Shown here in pieces: positions 45,995 to 59,080 of a stretch of 64,000 bases of DNA. The DNA comes from Gibbula magus (taxonomy: Eukaryota > Mollusca > Gastropoda > Trochida > Trochidae): positions 18,705,523 through 18,769,522 of the forward strand of contig OW388301.1 of NCBI GenBank assembly GCA_936450465.1, in the 5' to 3' direction. Below the pieces are notes generated by a model. The model saw only the letters and a program-made list of their open reading frames with translations. It had not been told where the DNA came from and did not search any database. The position numbers and the translations under genes are program-made. The first letter of the stretch is position 1, and each line of letters begins with the position of its first letter.

Positions 45995-48265
45995 TGGTTG
46001 TTTACAGTTAGTCATTAATGTCAATTTATGGAATGCAAGTTTTAAAATTTTTTCAATGTTCATCCTATTAATGATTATGTCAGAGGACGAATGAAAGGGT
46101 TTCTCAAAATATATATCAAACCAATTAATGAGGATTCGCGTAGGTTTGGATGACATTAATTCATAGATACTGTGCTTGTTTTAACGAGTATTTATGGAAT
46201 GATTGATTGCATAAGCTTTTAATCAAATATATACATTCCTTTTAATGAACATATTTGGAATGTGATGATATAAACTTGATATTCATACTGAAAACAACTT
46301 GTATAATTGTCAACTCGTTGCAATACCTGACAGTTTATTGATCTTATGCAACAACCATCGCATGTAAAGAATCCATTAGTGATGTGTAACATGCCTGCAA
46401 AGAACATTCACAAATTCTTCAAGCCAGTGAACGAACATAATATAGAATATATCTTCATAGGCAAAAGTACTGTACGTGACTCCCTGTCTTATGAACTCAT
46501 TTCCCTCAATCTTCCTCTAAAAACAGCGAAATATGATCTGTCAACGTTCGAGAATTTGCATTATTTTCTATTGCAAAAAAGGAATTTCTAAAACGTGTTG
46601 TATAAGTTGCCTTCATAAACGACAGCCACTGATTTTGCATCACACTCTTAGATATTAGCTATTGTTCAAATTTGGCAGTTGTTTTGGTTTTCATCAGAAT
46701 ACGGTAGATTGGAAACACTAATGATGCTTGAATTTGGAATATTTTAACGCGAAGTTGGACCCTAATTTATAGACCAAAAAACACCATGAACAGTCAATAA
46801 AGAAAAATGTCCATGATCCTTTATCAAATAAAAAATAAGATTACGATTATGAGACCCTGTCGATGTTGATGTTGATCAATGTATTCAAAAAACACCTACA
46901 GGCAAAATAAACGATATCATACAAAAAACAACATATTTCATCCACGAGTGACACATACAACAGAAATAGAGTTACAACGTGTCTTCAGACGCCAATTAAA
47001 CAACATTTGAAAATTCAAAACATCTGTTCATATTTCTGAGAAAAACATGTTTTAAGAAATCGTTGTTTTCGAATCACCTTAACTAGATATAGGATGGTCA
47101 AAAAGGGTATTTTGACTTGTTTTATGACAATCTACAGTATAGTAATGCTGCGCCAATAAATTTAATTCTAAGAAGGTATTCATGTCGACAATATCTTATA
47201 CTATCATAATTTCCACATGTTACCTGAAACACAAAACATTTTTTTTTAAAAAGCTACACGTCTGTGAATATATTGTTTCACAAAATCTGATCTCCATGGT
47301 GTTAGAAAAAAATTTCAAATATTCTATTTACATTTAGAACATTTTGAATAGTTTCCAATCGACGCTCACTTTAGATCACCACACCTTATGACCTCATCTT
47401 ATAGTTAAAATTAAGTGTTATTTCACTCAGTGGACTACCTTGTTAATTCATTCTGAAATTAACTTTTTGAACTTTTAAACAAGATATAGAATATATTAGT
47501 ACAATGATAATGTAACAAATGCCAAAGGGCTCCTTTGTATCTTTTATTAATGTCTTTAAATTCTGAAATTTCATTGAAAATTTCATTTCATTCTCTTTTT
47601 GGAGGCCAATGTATCTGCTAATTTATTTAAAATGTTAACACAAGTTAACCATGACTCCAAGATCTGAATTATGTATTTTGTTATCAACTTATGACTAAGT
47701 GCAATATTTGAAAAATTGTCATATTGTCCCTTTTTAGTGTTTCACTAAATGCACACTTCAAACTGCAGTTGTTTGTTCAAATGAAGGACAAGTCATTGAT
47801 GTGTTTCCTACCATTTTCAAAACATGTTCACTGACACAAGCCGAGGTGTACGATTGAGCTGTAGCTGTTAGATGAGTAAGTTGCGTCTCATTACCACAAT
47901 AACATTAGACAGTCTACAGATTTACACCATGCTTATTGATGTATTATGTCTACCATTGATTGATTGATGTAGTATAAATGGACATGCAGCAACATCAATG
48001 TTTCAATATATAGACATATACGTCAATCAGTCTTTATATTGTACTATGTAATGCATCCAAGATATATTTATAAGTTGAGACTGCATTTATAATTGAAACT
48101 GAGATATGTTTGCGGTGTTACATACACTTTGAAAATAATTAAGGGTACATCCACTATGTTGTTTTGGGTCACATGTGCTAAACGTTATGAATTGTGTTAT
48201 GTTATTAGGAAGTACTGATTGTTGCCGAAATCATTTTGATCTTAGTCGACTTAATATATTGATGC
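45995..48265. repeat. Old segmental duplication, right arm
   Basis: Collinear with 8395-9180, 11884-12814 and 16312-16887 but uninterrupted. It therefore preserves the empty sites of the Crypton-like element (about 46764-46771) and of the 3.5-kb transposon (47688-47692, CTTAT). The divergence is clearly greater than in the block that follows. Confidence 0.8.
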
Positions 48266-48761
48266 TATGAACGTAAAAGTAGTGATTTCTGCTCAAAAAC
48301 CGGCCAATGTACCGCGTGTGGCCATGGCGCGCGCCATTGAGGCAAACTTAATTTTTTAATCTTATTTATAACAGACAAACTTATAAATTTGGATAGATCA
48401 TGTTTAAAAGGTCATATAACTACTAATGGGACGTATAACTTCGGTTTCTGGACAGAACGATGTCACTCTATTTTAATTGGAAACTAGTAATTATAATATA
48501 TTTGGTGATTCGGGATGAATATGCAAGCTGAGTGAATTAATCGCGCTGTAAAAAGCACCTGAGTGAATGAGCTGAGTGAATTTATTTGTATTGTAGACAG
48601 CACATGTGGTGAGTCGGAACGTATTAAAGGGAGGCTGATCGGTAGGCCTAGTCATAAGATGGCCCCTAGCTGACCGCTAAGGTGCCACCCCTGCCAAGTT
48701 CTTAGCGCGGTTAATTACTTCGAGCCAGTCGACCGTGAACTGAAACTGGGTTCCCTCCACG

Positions 48762-48845
48762 CCACGAGACGTGGACCACGAGAGGGGAAATCCCTTTTTG
48801 ACATCTAATCGCTGATTGGTCCATTGTCATCGTAACGTATATAAA
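48762..48845 (+). promoter_or_regulatory. Promoter of the CXC/P2X7-ballast gene, copy 2
   Basis: Identical TATATAAA (48838-48845), inverted CCAAT box and CCACGAGACGTGG stem as in copy 1. Confidence 0.5.
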
Positions 48846-48875
48846 CAAGGCAACCATCATGGCGGACAGTCAAAC

Positions 48876-51712
48876 ATGGCTAGTGTTTCCGCAATGTCTT
48901 GTCGCCGTAAGAACACATGTAATAGTCGAGTGAAGAGAGGCACATGTCCTTGCCGAACTGCCGGTAAACCCTGCACCGATCTCTGCAGCTGTGGATGGAA
49001 TGTTCCCTGCATTAATAAGGAGACTCCAAAAAAGCGGGACCTGTTTCCCTGTCCGAACGACTCTATTGTTGATGTGGCTACTGAGGTATGTAAACAGGAA
49101 TTCTTTCGTGAATATCCTGTTCATAAATTAAAAAAAACTAAGCTCTATTGTATTTGTGAGCAAACATCGGTCTTATATTCGATATTTAACTATTATAAAA
49201 AAAATGATGGCTTATCCGTATATTTTTTCTGTGATATTGAAAAAAATGTAAATGATAACATTTCCTATGTACGTCACAATGTAATACGGTACCTCAGGTA
49301 ATGGCGTTGTCAAATTGCATGCACTTGATTGTTTCTGTGTTTAATTGAGGAATATTTGTTATAAATAATAGCAAGATATCATAATCATCAAAATTCATAA
49401 TCTTATAAGAAACAGCATCAAATTGTTTTATTGGTAAATGTTGGTAAATGTTAGAACTCGTATTAAAAAAGAATTAATCACACAGGAGCTGCAGGAGTCA
49501 GATCTCATTGACAGTGAGGATGAATGGCAACATGCACCACCTCCAGTCAGAGTGCCTGTCTACTTCCAGTCAGGACAGAAAATGAAGAAGACTACAAACA
49601 GAGGGCGCACTGCAAAGAAGAGGCCTCAAGTGGATGTCGATATACCGGTATATTGAATTGACAGACACACAGAGTTGCAGAAATATTTTATGAAAGTGTT
49701 ACGCGTCACATGAAATGTTACAGTATAAATGTAATAGCATGAAATATAACTCATCACCAAACCAAATCATTGGTCTATGAGACTTTTAAAATACTTTTAT
49801 GATATATGTAACCGTCATAAATATGTTCATAATATAAAAATAATACAGAGGTAAACAATAATAATGTTATTATTGTATTTATCCTCTCACACTAATCTGT
49901 ACTTCTATCATGTATACCCAGATAATGAAATATCAATTTAAGTTTTGCCTTTCATTGTGAAAACTGCTAACACGTTTTGAACGATTGCATTTAGAACTTC
50001 CCGACTGGGTGGTTGACTGAAATATCTTCCTCCTGTTTACTGGGGTTCACTTTTCTTACATTTTCTAACAGAAACAGAAACATGTCTTTAGTATACCTAA
50101 TACTCTCATAATGATGTAATTATTGTGAAGCTACAGATCTTAAATATTAAATTTTTCCTTATAACACCTACATAATTACACAATTACCTACATAATTATT
50201 TCCATGAAATTGATGTGACATTCAGAACTGACCCACCAGTCAATGCTGTCCATGTACGGCTGAGACTAGCTGTTGACCTGGCTTCAAACCATGTCGGGGT
50301 AGATACACATTTATCTCTAATTAAAACTTTACCTGAAAGCTTGTACTTTTAATGTTGCATAAATGTAAGTGGCCCAAATATATCTTCAGCAGGAAGATCT
50401 AAGTTATTGCATCGCATAGAATATACCGAAAAAGAACTTTGTATGAACCATGAATTTAGTCAATGATGACAATTACTCTTTTGGTAAAATCGAGAAAGAA
50501 AGCTTGGATCAAGTATTTATGGATTGTGATCTTGTAAAATATTTCTGGCTGAGTGTGGAACTCTTTTTTCAATTAAGATTTGGTATTGCTTTGGACATAA
50601 CTGCTATTCTCTTTGGCTTTCCTGCTCAATCTAAATTGACAAATAACTTATTCTATTGAGCAAACGATATATCTTTTTATGTAGCCTTCAGGCGAGGCCT
50701 TAGCAATTGACAAGGCCATAAAGAATTACAAACAAGCTTATGCTGTTGAACATTTTATTGCCTGCAAAAAAACAAATTCACTGCATTTAATTAAAAATGG
50801 TCTCCATTATGAAACATTCTGAATGTAACTGGATGTTCAAAATTTTACCCTGTGTACATTATAGCCAATTCATTGAACACAAAATTGTACCTTTTGCTGA
50901 ATAATGTTCATGTCATGACAAAATAAGTTATTATTATTATTTCATATGTACTCAGGTTACGTCTGCCACTGACACTCCAGTAAGAAGAAAGGTTGCCAGG
51001 AGGAAGACTTCCACTCCGCATCATGGGACTGCAACTGCTGAACAACCTCTTGTTCAACGCCATCACCAATCTGTCAAGGTACTTAATTCAGAAAACAGAT
51101 TAGATCTAATATGAAACTCTATACTAAGACATTTAATACAAACATTTCTAAACTCACCAAGAAATAAACGAGTAAATGATAAAAGGAGCGACAAAAATTA
51201 AGCAAACTGTTTACATTGCACGAAAACAACACACTACTTGCTCTGTGGTGTTACACTTGTTTAATATTAGCGTATTAATATTACACTGCAAGTAATATTA
51301 AAATTGCTTGTTCACTTTTTCTATAACACAAGAAATGCTTGTTTCACAGGAGTTTGCAGCAACACTGAACGAAGAAGGGTTGTGGTCCATAGCGGTGGAG
51401 TTGCTGAGCAGAGATCAAGCAGCCTTCCAGGACTTCGTGCTGGGATACAGACCAGGACAGCCAGTGCCTCCTTCTTCCCCATCCCAGCCTGCAAGTCCTC
51501 CATGTCGCTGTGGATTCTGCCGCCTGATTCCCACACAAGCGGAGCAGAAGTGTTGCTGGACAAGAGGTTCAAGTTGCTGTGTCACCCATGCGCCCAACTT
51601 TTACACCGTTGTCACTCCGGCGATTCTGGACCTAGCAATGGCGCACTACAACGACTTTATGGTCCACGACCAAGAGAGGAACAATGCTGCATATCGTCAC
51701 CAAGCTTACTGA
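48876..51712 (+). CDS. CXC-like Cys cluster plus P2X7 ballast-domain protein, cut by the same late TGA (copy 2)
   Basis: Exons 48876-49085, 49486-49647, 50956-51078 and 51350-51712 keep all splice sites and phases of copy 1. All eight exon-1 cysteines and the ballast-domain cysteines are unchanged. One visible substitution is Pro to Leu just after CRCGFCR (CCG to CTG near 51524). The in-frame TGA at 51710-51712 is shared with copy 1, and the frame again stays open to a TAA at 51842-51844. Beyond the stop, GTC AGG became ATC AGA (Val to Ile; the Arg change is silent). The shared stop means the truncation predates the duplication or was spread by conversion. Function and caveats are as for copy 1. 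Confidence 0.7.
50358..50936 (+). pseudogene. 3' relic of an L1-like LINE (copy 2)
   Basis: Duplicate of 18980-19560. The frame 50450-50659 shows the same KESLDQVFMDCDLVKYFW stretch. One visible difference near 50740 restores a codon reading KQAYAVEHF. Confidence 0.6.
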
Positions 51713-51955
51713 CAGTTCACGCTCCAGAGGTTCGGGAGACTGGGTGCGGGAAACCGAAGAGTAGTTCCCTCCTGTGTTGTTCTTGCCATCAGAGAAAGGT
51801 TTCCTGACCCAGAAGGACAATACACTGGATTCATCGGTAATTAACTGACAATATGTATTTATTCTAATTATTATAATTGTGGATGAGAGATAATGAATTC
51901 TACCAGCCTGCTCCCTACATGTCTTTGGTATCGAATTTTGACTATGTCAAAATGT

Positions 51956-51961
51956 AATAAA
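51956..51961 (+). terminator. Polyadenylation signal, copy 2 P2X7-ballast gene
   Basis: AATAAA about 110 bases after the TAA at 51842-51844, as in copy 1. Confidence 0.4.
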
Positions 51962-52241
51962 CAATAAGTGTAGAAATATATAATATATTATAATATATAG
52001 ATGTTTTATGTTCCCTGGTTTGTTTTATTCAACGATATATGCACAAAGAGTTTTCTGTTTCTTTTATGATATACCCGTAGCAATTTTTATATAAAAAAGG
52101 TTGAAAATGTATGGTATTTTAGACAAATACATTTTACAAAATGTCATCCATTGATAATTGATTAATAAATTTATGAGTTATTTTTTTCTCATTACAACCA
52201 TGTTGTTGTCCTTGTTGATACAAATGATCTCTCATTATACA

Positions 52242-52560
52242 GGGGGCGGGATAGCGCAGTGGTTAGCGCATTCGGCTTCGGATCAAGAGGTCCGGGGTTC
52301 GAATCCCGCCAGGGGCACGGCAACTTTTTCTGCAGTAGAGAACTGTTCTACACGCAGTAAGGTTTTGGTGCAATGCTACACTGAATTTCAGCGTAAAACC
52401 TGAACCCATGGTTCGCTAGTTCCAGCCGATACTCGCAGGTTTCACCGCATAACATAGCCACATGGCGTTGCGGGCTTTCTCCCTGCCGTAATACTAGCAG
52501 CCGCGATATATAAGTGAAATACTCTTGAAAGCGGCGTTAAACCCAAACTCACTCACTCAC
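52242..52560 (+). mobile_element. tRNA-derived SINE, copy 2
   Basis: Same insertion, flanking CTCTCATTATACA duplication and TCAC tail as copy 1. The A box reads TAGCGCAGTGG here instead of TAGCGTAGTGG, which is closer to a tRNA. It has an extra TA in the GATATATAAG stretch. Confidence 0.9.
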
Positions 52561-53569
52561 TCTCATTATACAACCCAATTAAAAATATAACCAAATGTAT
52601 ATATGTTTTGACAAAATATTTTTTACTCATTAGAATCATGTTGTTGTCCTTGTTGATACAACAATCAAATCATCTCTCATTATACAACCCAATTAAAAAT
52701 ATAGCCAAATGTATATATACACACCATATTGTTCTGTTGTTCATTGCCTTAATCAACACTTGAGATGCAAGCAGTTTTATTGCAGCCTCGATTGATATTC
52801 CAACACTGGTGTGATCATTATGTAATAGTCTGGTCTACTTCCTGGGTGGGATATCCACTTGGTTACATAATCCAAGTAGCAATTATCACTCATTATCAGG
52901 GGGTTACTCACATATTGTAACTAAAATTGCTTTTTCATAATGTGCAGTTCTGTTGCAAATATGATAGGTGTCTTGTCTCTTGGTAGTATTCCAGTTGTAA
53001 ACCAGAAACAAATAAATTAAAAAGTAAATATTTGATTAAAACAGTATTTTATTTCCATATATTACACACTATATTTAGATAAATACAAATACAAATATGA
53101 TTAGCAAAAAGGCTGAAATAGCCTATATAAAAAGACTTCTTAAAATATAACAAATAAGTTACATATATGGAAAATATTTGTAAATATGTCAGGTATATAC
53201 ATATATATTTAGGTATGTGTGATAAATGTTTTGAATACATCATGAGTCTTGCCTACTCGAAAGCAACAAGTGTTCGAAAATTATGAGCCATTATTCCTTC
53301 TAACATTTCTGACAAGTACAATGAACTTGTTGATGCCTCGGACACCATGGAAGGAGACATATATAAACGTAATTAAGATACCCACGGCATTAAAACAATT
53401 GCGGACAATGGGACCGCCGACGGGCGCGTCTTCTATTTCTAAGAAACTGTATTAACTGGATAACTGGACCTATCACTTAAGTTTTTGATTATATGCCATA
53501 GTCACATCGACTCGGACAGAGTGCTCATAATCACATAATGAGAACCACTGTGCAGCCTGTCAATAACCT

Positions 53570-56500
53570 TCATGCCTGAAACCTTGATATCCTGTCCCTG
53601 ACGAGTTCACTGATAGGTGGACATGGGCGCTTGGCAATGGTATTGCAGATTCTTCTGGGATCTGCAGGGTCCATTGGGGCCTTTCTCTTGAGTCCACCTG
53701 TCTGTTCCGTCTGTTTCTTCTGAAATGTCACCAGCTGAAGGTCCCAGGCGTAGGAGTAGTTCTTGTCCTGCTTCTCATGGCGAGGCCTCAATCGGTGGCT
53801 CCTCTTGTTGTACACTCCAGAGAACCTGTCGAATGATTTCATGAAATGACATATTATTAGGATTAGAAAAAAATGCCCGATTTTAGTACACTATTATAAA
53901 TAGGGAACCTGAAGCAGGCATAACTTTTTTTGGTTTTTATTTTTGACAATCCATTTATTCCTGGTTTATATTCAGTTGTCATGATATTTAAAAATGAGAA
54001 GAGAGGTTGTAAGTATTGCACACTGGAAAATTTGGACACAAACTATCAACATTTGTTTTTTAATAATCTTTTTAAAACCTTGAAGGACGACAGCAAAAGT
54101 TACAAAATTTCAATCCAATTCCATTGCGAATGAACATGCCGACAATCAGTTGAATTCTCAAAACATATCGACAGAAAATACTCACACTGTGTCACCCTCA
54201 CTGTTGGTTTGGTCTGGGCGATGTAGGTGATGATTGTTGTCGATTGCCGCAAGCTGGTTTCTGGCACGATACCTGATGAACCTGAAGAGTAATTAATAAA
54301 TATAATGAGGATACGTCTACTGCACTGAATCTACAACATAAAGGGCCATGCTCAAAGTGCTTCACATATTATTACCCAAGTGTAAGGACAAACATCTCTA
54401 CATCTCATTCTCAACTCCTGCATTGACAATTGACAAACAGGAAAATTATTATTACTGTGTAAACAATATTGTACATGATATAGAAGGTATGTCAACTGTT
54501 AATAACATTCCCAAACGAGTCTGTACTGTCATAAATATCAATCAAAAATTAATCATATATATGCTTACTGGTAGGAGCGGCGCTTTGGTGAGTACATCAG
54601 GATGTGGCTGTTGAACGATTCTAGAGCCCCTGTGTGTCTGAAAGAAAAATAATTTACATTACACACCAAACTCGATCTTGAAAAAATACTTCAGTACGAA
54701 ACAAATTCAAAGAATATGAAGACATTGGGACAAGTAGGTGTACACAAACAAAACAAAATTTAATATATCTTTTGATATTGGTATATTTTTATTCATTTAA
54801 GCTATCCTGCATAGGCAAAAGAAAGAAATACCTGAAGTTGCGGAAGTATGAGAACTGTTTCAGGAATCTCGGCTCTGCGACAATACTTCTCAGTGTGTCC
54901 ATCCCTGGACTCTTCTTTTCAAGCCATGGTGGGTCGCGTTCTTCACTCAGTTTGTGTTCGTTTGATGATAAATATTTTTCATCGCAAGGTATATGACTTT
55001 CACCTAATAGCTAACAATACATACACCCTATTTACCATAGACATTCCATATAAGATCTGTTTCAATAACTGCAATACATACCTTCATCTTCAGTGTCTGT
55101 CCCTCACAAGCTTGTGAGCTCCACCAGAAGTGATTCTTTATTGGCGGTATCCACTGGCGCAGAACTGAGTTGGGCTTGCAGGACTATTGAAAGAGAATTG
55201 TTTTCCTGTTAGTTATATATATATATTTATAACTGTCTGATTTGGCTATAACTAAGGGTTCTCTGATTGTTTCAAATGTATAAACTGAGCAATACATATG
55301 TAAATGACTACATTCTAGTCACTACATTACATGTTGGTGTGGGTACCCTGTCAAGCTTGAAATGTTTTTTTAATGATGTGCCCTGGTTTCTCGAGAACTG
55401 TCTGTACCTCAAATATTTTAGAAAATTGAAAAAATGCACTGGTCCTTGTTTCATTGGCTCAGCATATGTTATTAAAACATTAAAAATAAGGCACTGTCAA
55501 AAGTTAAATTACCATTAAACTAAGTCTGATGAAGGATAATCAAGATTGACTCACTGCGATTAGACGTCTTTCAAAGTTCTTGGCCAAATGTCGTATTGGT
55601 GCTCAATCTGCTGGTAGGACGGCATGGTTTCTAAAAAAAAGAATAATTAATATCAGTGAAGGATGAAATTAATCCATATCATTATTATTAATATTATATA
55701 ATTAACATAAGTATTGTGTTAAACTGAGATAAAGATGTAATTGTCAGATTTGATTTTGAAGTTTAGCAGATATTTACGTACAGAAAATGTTAATAAACGT
55801 CCAACTGTTAAATGGTTTCCACTGCTGCTAATAAACCACTTGATCACCCCGGACATAAATTAAAAATATACACCACTTACTCATGACTTTGGTAATTGAA
55901 GGGCTCTGATCCGTGATGACCTCAGCTACGCCAACCTTTGATAGTAGGAAGTCCCACCCTTGAATGAATCCTATCTTCTCCATTCCGACACTGGATGGGG
56001 CCTGGCGAACATCCACAACTTCAAGGTGAAGGACTGCATCGGTCTCTATGTCCACAAAGGAGTATGTGCAGAATTGGGCTGAGTGACCTGGCGAGTCATT
56101 CCTTCCATCGTCAGCCAACCGGATCTCTTGTCGTTGTCGTGCCTTTTCTGCCAGCAAACGGGTCTGCATGGTCTCCCAATACGTCTCTACTGCTGGTGCA
56201 GCATACAGTCTCTGTACCTAATTATTCAAATTATCATTGTTAATTATCTGTTAATGTTAAAACATATAAAAAAATGCAAAAATAGGAAAGAAATTTGACA
56301 TACTTAAACGTCATTTAACTTATTTTGAAAAACATGATAACATACATTTATGCCTATGTGTCAACGATAGACTTGTATTTCGTCAGACAGATGACTCTTG
56401 TCAATGATAATAAAATACAGTGTATTTTGGCTTTATTTACTTTAGAATCATAACAATGACCGTACCTGGTAGTAGGTTGGTTCTCAAATACATCCAAGGT

Positions 56501-58689
56501 TCAGATACCTGCACAGCAGGACAATCTTCTTGAAGGCGTTACCACTGAACAGAATGCTGCTTGCCATCTGAAGATTGCCAGCAAACATCTTCTTCGTCCT
56601 TGGCTGCGATGCCCAGGATCCACATGAGTGACCACCGCGGCAGGTCCACTTGACGACAAGGGCTGTTCCATAATCCGGTGTGAGAAGTTCAGGTGTTCTT
56701 CACAAGAAGGTCTGTTGCAGGTTGTACCAGCCTTCAGCGTCACCAGATCCATCACTGGCTCCAGGTATGAGATGAACTTCTGCGCCGTGATGAGGTCCAT
56801 CAGGGGCTCAGATCCATCAGGGATGCCGACGTTGGTGTCATCTTCCTCCACTGACATGGACTGCAGGTTCAACAGATCCTCCTCCAGTGACTCCTCAAAG
56901 TCTCCCTCAAATGAAGCCCTGTTTATAAAATAAGACATTTAACATCACTAACCATATAGACTTGCCTTTCAAAAAGATATTTTTATGAAGAAATATTACA
57001 TTAAGATCCATATTGCAAATATGTATTAATCCATTTTGTATCTTAAATTGGAAGCAGATACAAAAAATATTATTTCCAAAGCTATGCAATTGTTACTGTT
57101 ACTCATGACTAGGATTAAATATAACATAAACAAAAGGGGCAAACCTTGTGTCGCTTAGGTTTGGGTCACACTCTTCGTCAACATCTTCTTGTTCCTCAAA
57201 GTCTCCCTCAAAATAATCCCTGAAAAAAAACATATCACATCACTAACCAATGAAATATTGCTTGTCAAAAAAAAATCTACTAAGGATACATATGAGATTA
57301 AGATACATGTTGCAAATATTAATGAATCCAATTTCTCAAATTGAATGCAGACAAAGACATTTATCTACTTATGAAATAATATGTGGTAAAGATACATATT
57401 GCAAATATTTATGGATCCATTGTTTGGAAACACTCAGTAAAAGAATTATCCCTTTTTGAAGCTAACAATTCACTGAAAGCAGGTACTTTATTTGTGGTTA
57501 ATATGTAAAGCATAAACCCACTACAAGCATTATCATTTTACCCATGATAGGGTTAAATGAATATAACAAACAGCAACATACAAGAGGGATATTTCTTATG
57601 AAAACCATGCAGGCATTGCAATCATGACAATGAAAGTTGAATGAAACATATGTATATTTTCTTAAACAAGCAAAATAATTATCTATTAACAATCCAATCT
57701 GAAATATTCTATAAATAGAAGTAGAATTTACCTGTTTGAAGTTGTTGCTGGTACTGTTGATACTGGAGAGGTATTCATATAGGCGTTATGCCTGTTTACC
57801 AATCCACTCATGAATAATGAATAAATATTGTTTAAATCGTACTGTTGATACTTGTGGAGTTGCTGGCAAACTTTCCGCTGAAGTAGACACACTGCTTACA
57901 CTGCTTACATCTGCAACCAATTTTGGAATGACATTATTATCTGGATTATCTGATAAAAAGTAAAACAAACACCTTTTTCAATGTGCAACAAGTTTGCATG
58001 TCAAAACGGATTAAGCTTATCACAGGGCAAAGATGAAACAGTGCATAGCTTTCTAATCTATTTGTGATTCCAGGCAACACTTGTTCGCTTGTCAGTTGTC
58101 ATAACATAAAATAGAAGATGATATAATGTTGTGAGAAGCAGTTAACAGCTATTAACAATTATTAATTTCATTAACAAACTATAGCTAAAGTTTAATTTGA
58201 AAACATGTTACGAAAAACATTTCATAAATATTTCATAACTAAATTTTCTTTCTTTTAAACATCAACAGGTCAGAAAAGACAACGGAGAAGGTGACCACAA
58301 TCATATACAAAGAGTGCATCTCCCGGGAGTTCATATCATAGTGATATGAGAAGAGTTGCCATTGTACCGTTTGTGTTTTCCTTTATCAGAGAATTTTTTA
58401 ATACGAGGGCGGTTGCTCTGCAAACTCGTGGAGGAGATATGATTTCATTTCTGGACTTGACTTGAATAACACATGTGACTCTCATGAATAGCATGGTTGA
58501 ATTTACTTCCAATTCAACCCCACTCACTGTGATGTGGCTACGTTTACACAGTCATATTTGATCAGTTATACCTAATGCTGCTTTGCTTCCAACTGAAATT
58601 GCTGGATCTGTATTTGCCGATTTTCTAGCAATAACCTCGTCCATTTTCAGTCGGTTGAAGAATATGCTTTTCATAGTTTCTCGCACCAT
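53570..58689 (-). pseudogene. Multi-exon DDE transposase pseudogene (copy 2)
   Basis: Exons correspond to copy 1 at +31,378 (53570-53825 up to 57144-57218). Next come an exon enlarged by insertion at 57732-57949 and the tentative first exon at 58572-58689. The frameshift, TGA and 7-bp deletion of copy 1 are all present. In addition a 75-bp insertion with a 13-bp duplication splits the exon at 57732-57949 and introduces a stop, so copy 2 is more damaged. Differences in the DGRNDSPGHS exon are single bases (for example Asp to Gly before VAEVITD). Confidence 0.75.
57752..57852. mobile_element. 75-bp copy-specific insertion with 13-bp target duplication
   Basis: TACTGTTGATACT occurs at 57752-57764 and again at 57840-57852, enclosing 75 bases (57765-57839) that are absent at 26374-26386 in copy 1. 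The insert contains ATTCATATAGGCG...TATGCCTG and an AT-rich end. The duplication length fits target-primed retroposition or a templated repair event. Its source was not found elsewhere in the window. Confidence 0.8.
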
Positions 58690-59080
58690 TAGACATGTTA
58701 CTCAAGCGCAAGTGTGTGTGTGTACATCTTTGAACTTGTTCAGAGCATCACATATTGGAATGCAGCGTGGCATGGAATGGACTCATTTTAAGACAAGAGT
58801 CATCAGAAGATGACATATCCCACCGGTCCCACATAATTTATAAAACACATCTTTGACAGTTTATTGTATATAAATTACTTCAGGTAGGGGTAATACACAT
58901 GGTGAGTTTGAGGAATGATAATGGGTTTTGGAGTTCTACAACAGAAGCAGACCTATCCCTGAACAAAGTCCAAATCCAACGTGTTTGGAAACGAAAAAAG
59001 TTTTTTTCAGAAATTTGAAAATATCAAAATGCACCACTTCAGTTGGTGGGTAATACACATGCAGAGTTTCAGGAAGATAT

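Noticed and set aside
46219..46591. Frames conserved between 8596-8853 and 46219-46407
   Set aside because: Conservation follows the DNA duplication. Indels break the frame between the arms, so there is no protein-level constraint.
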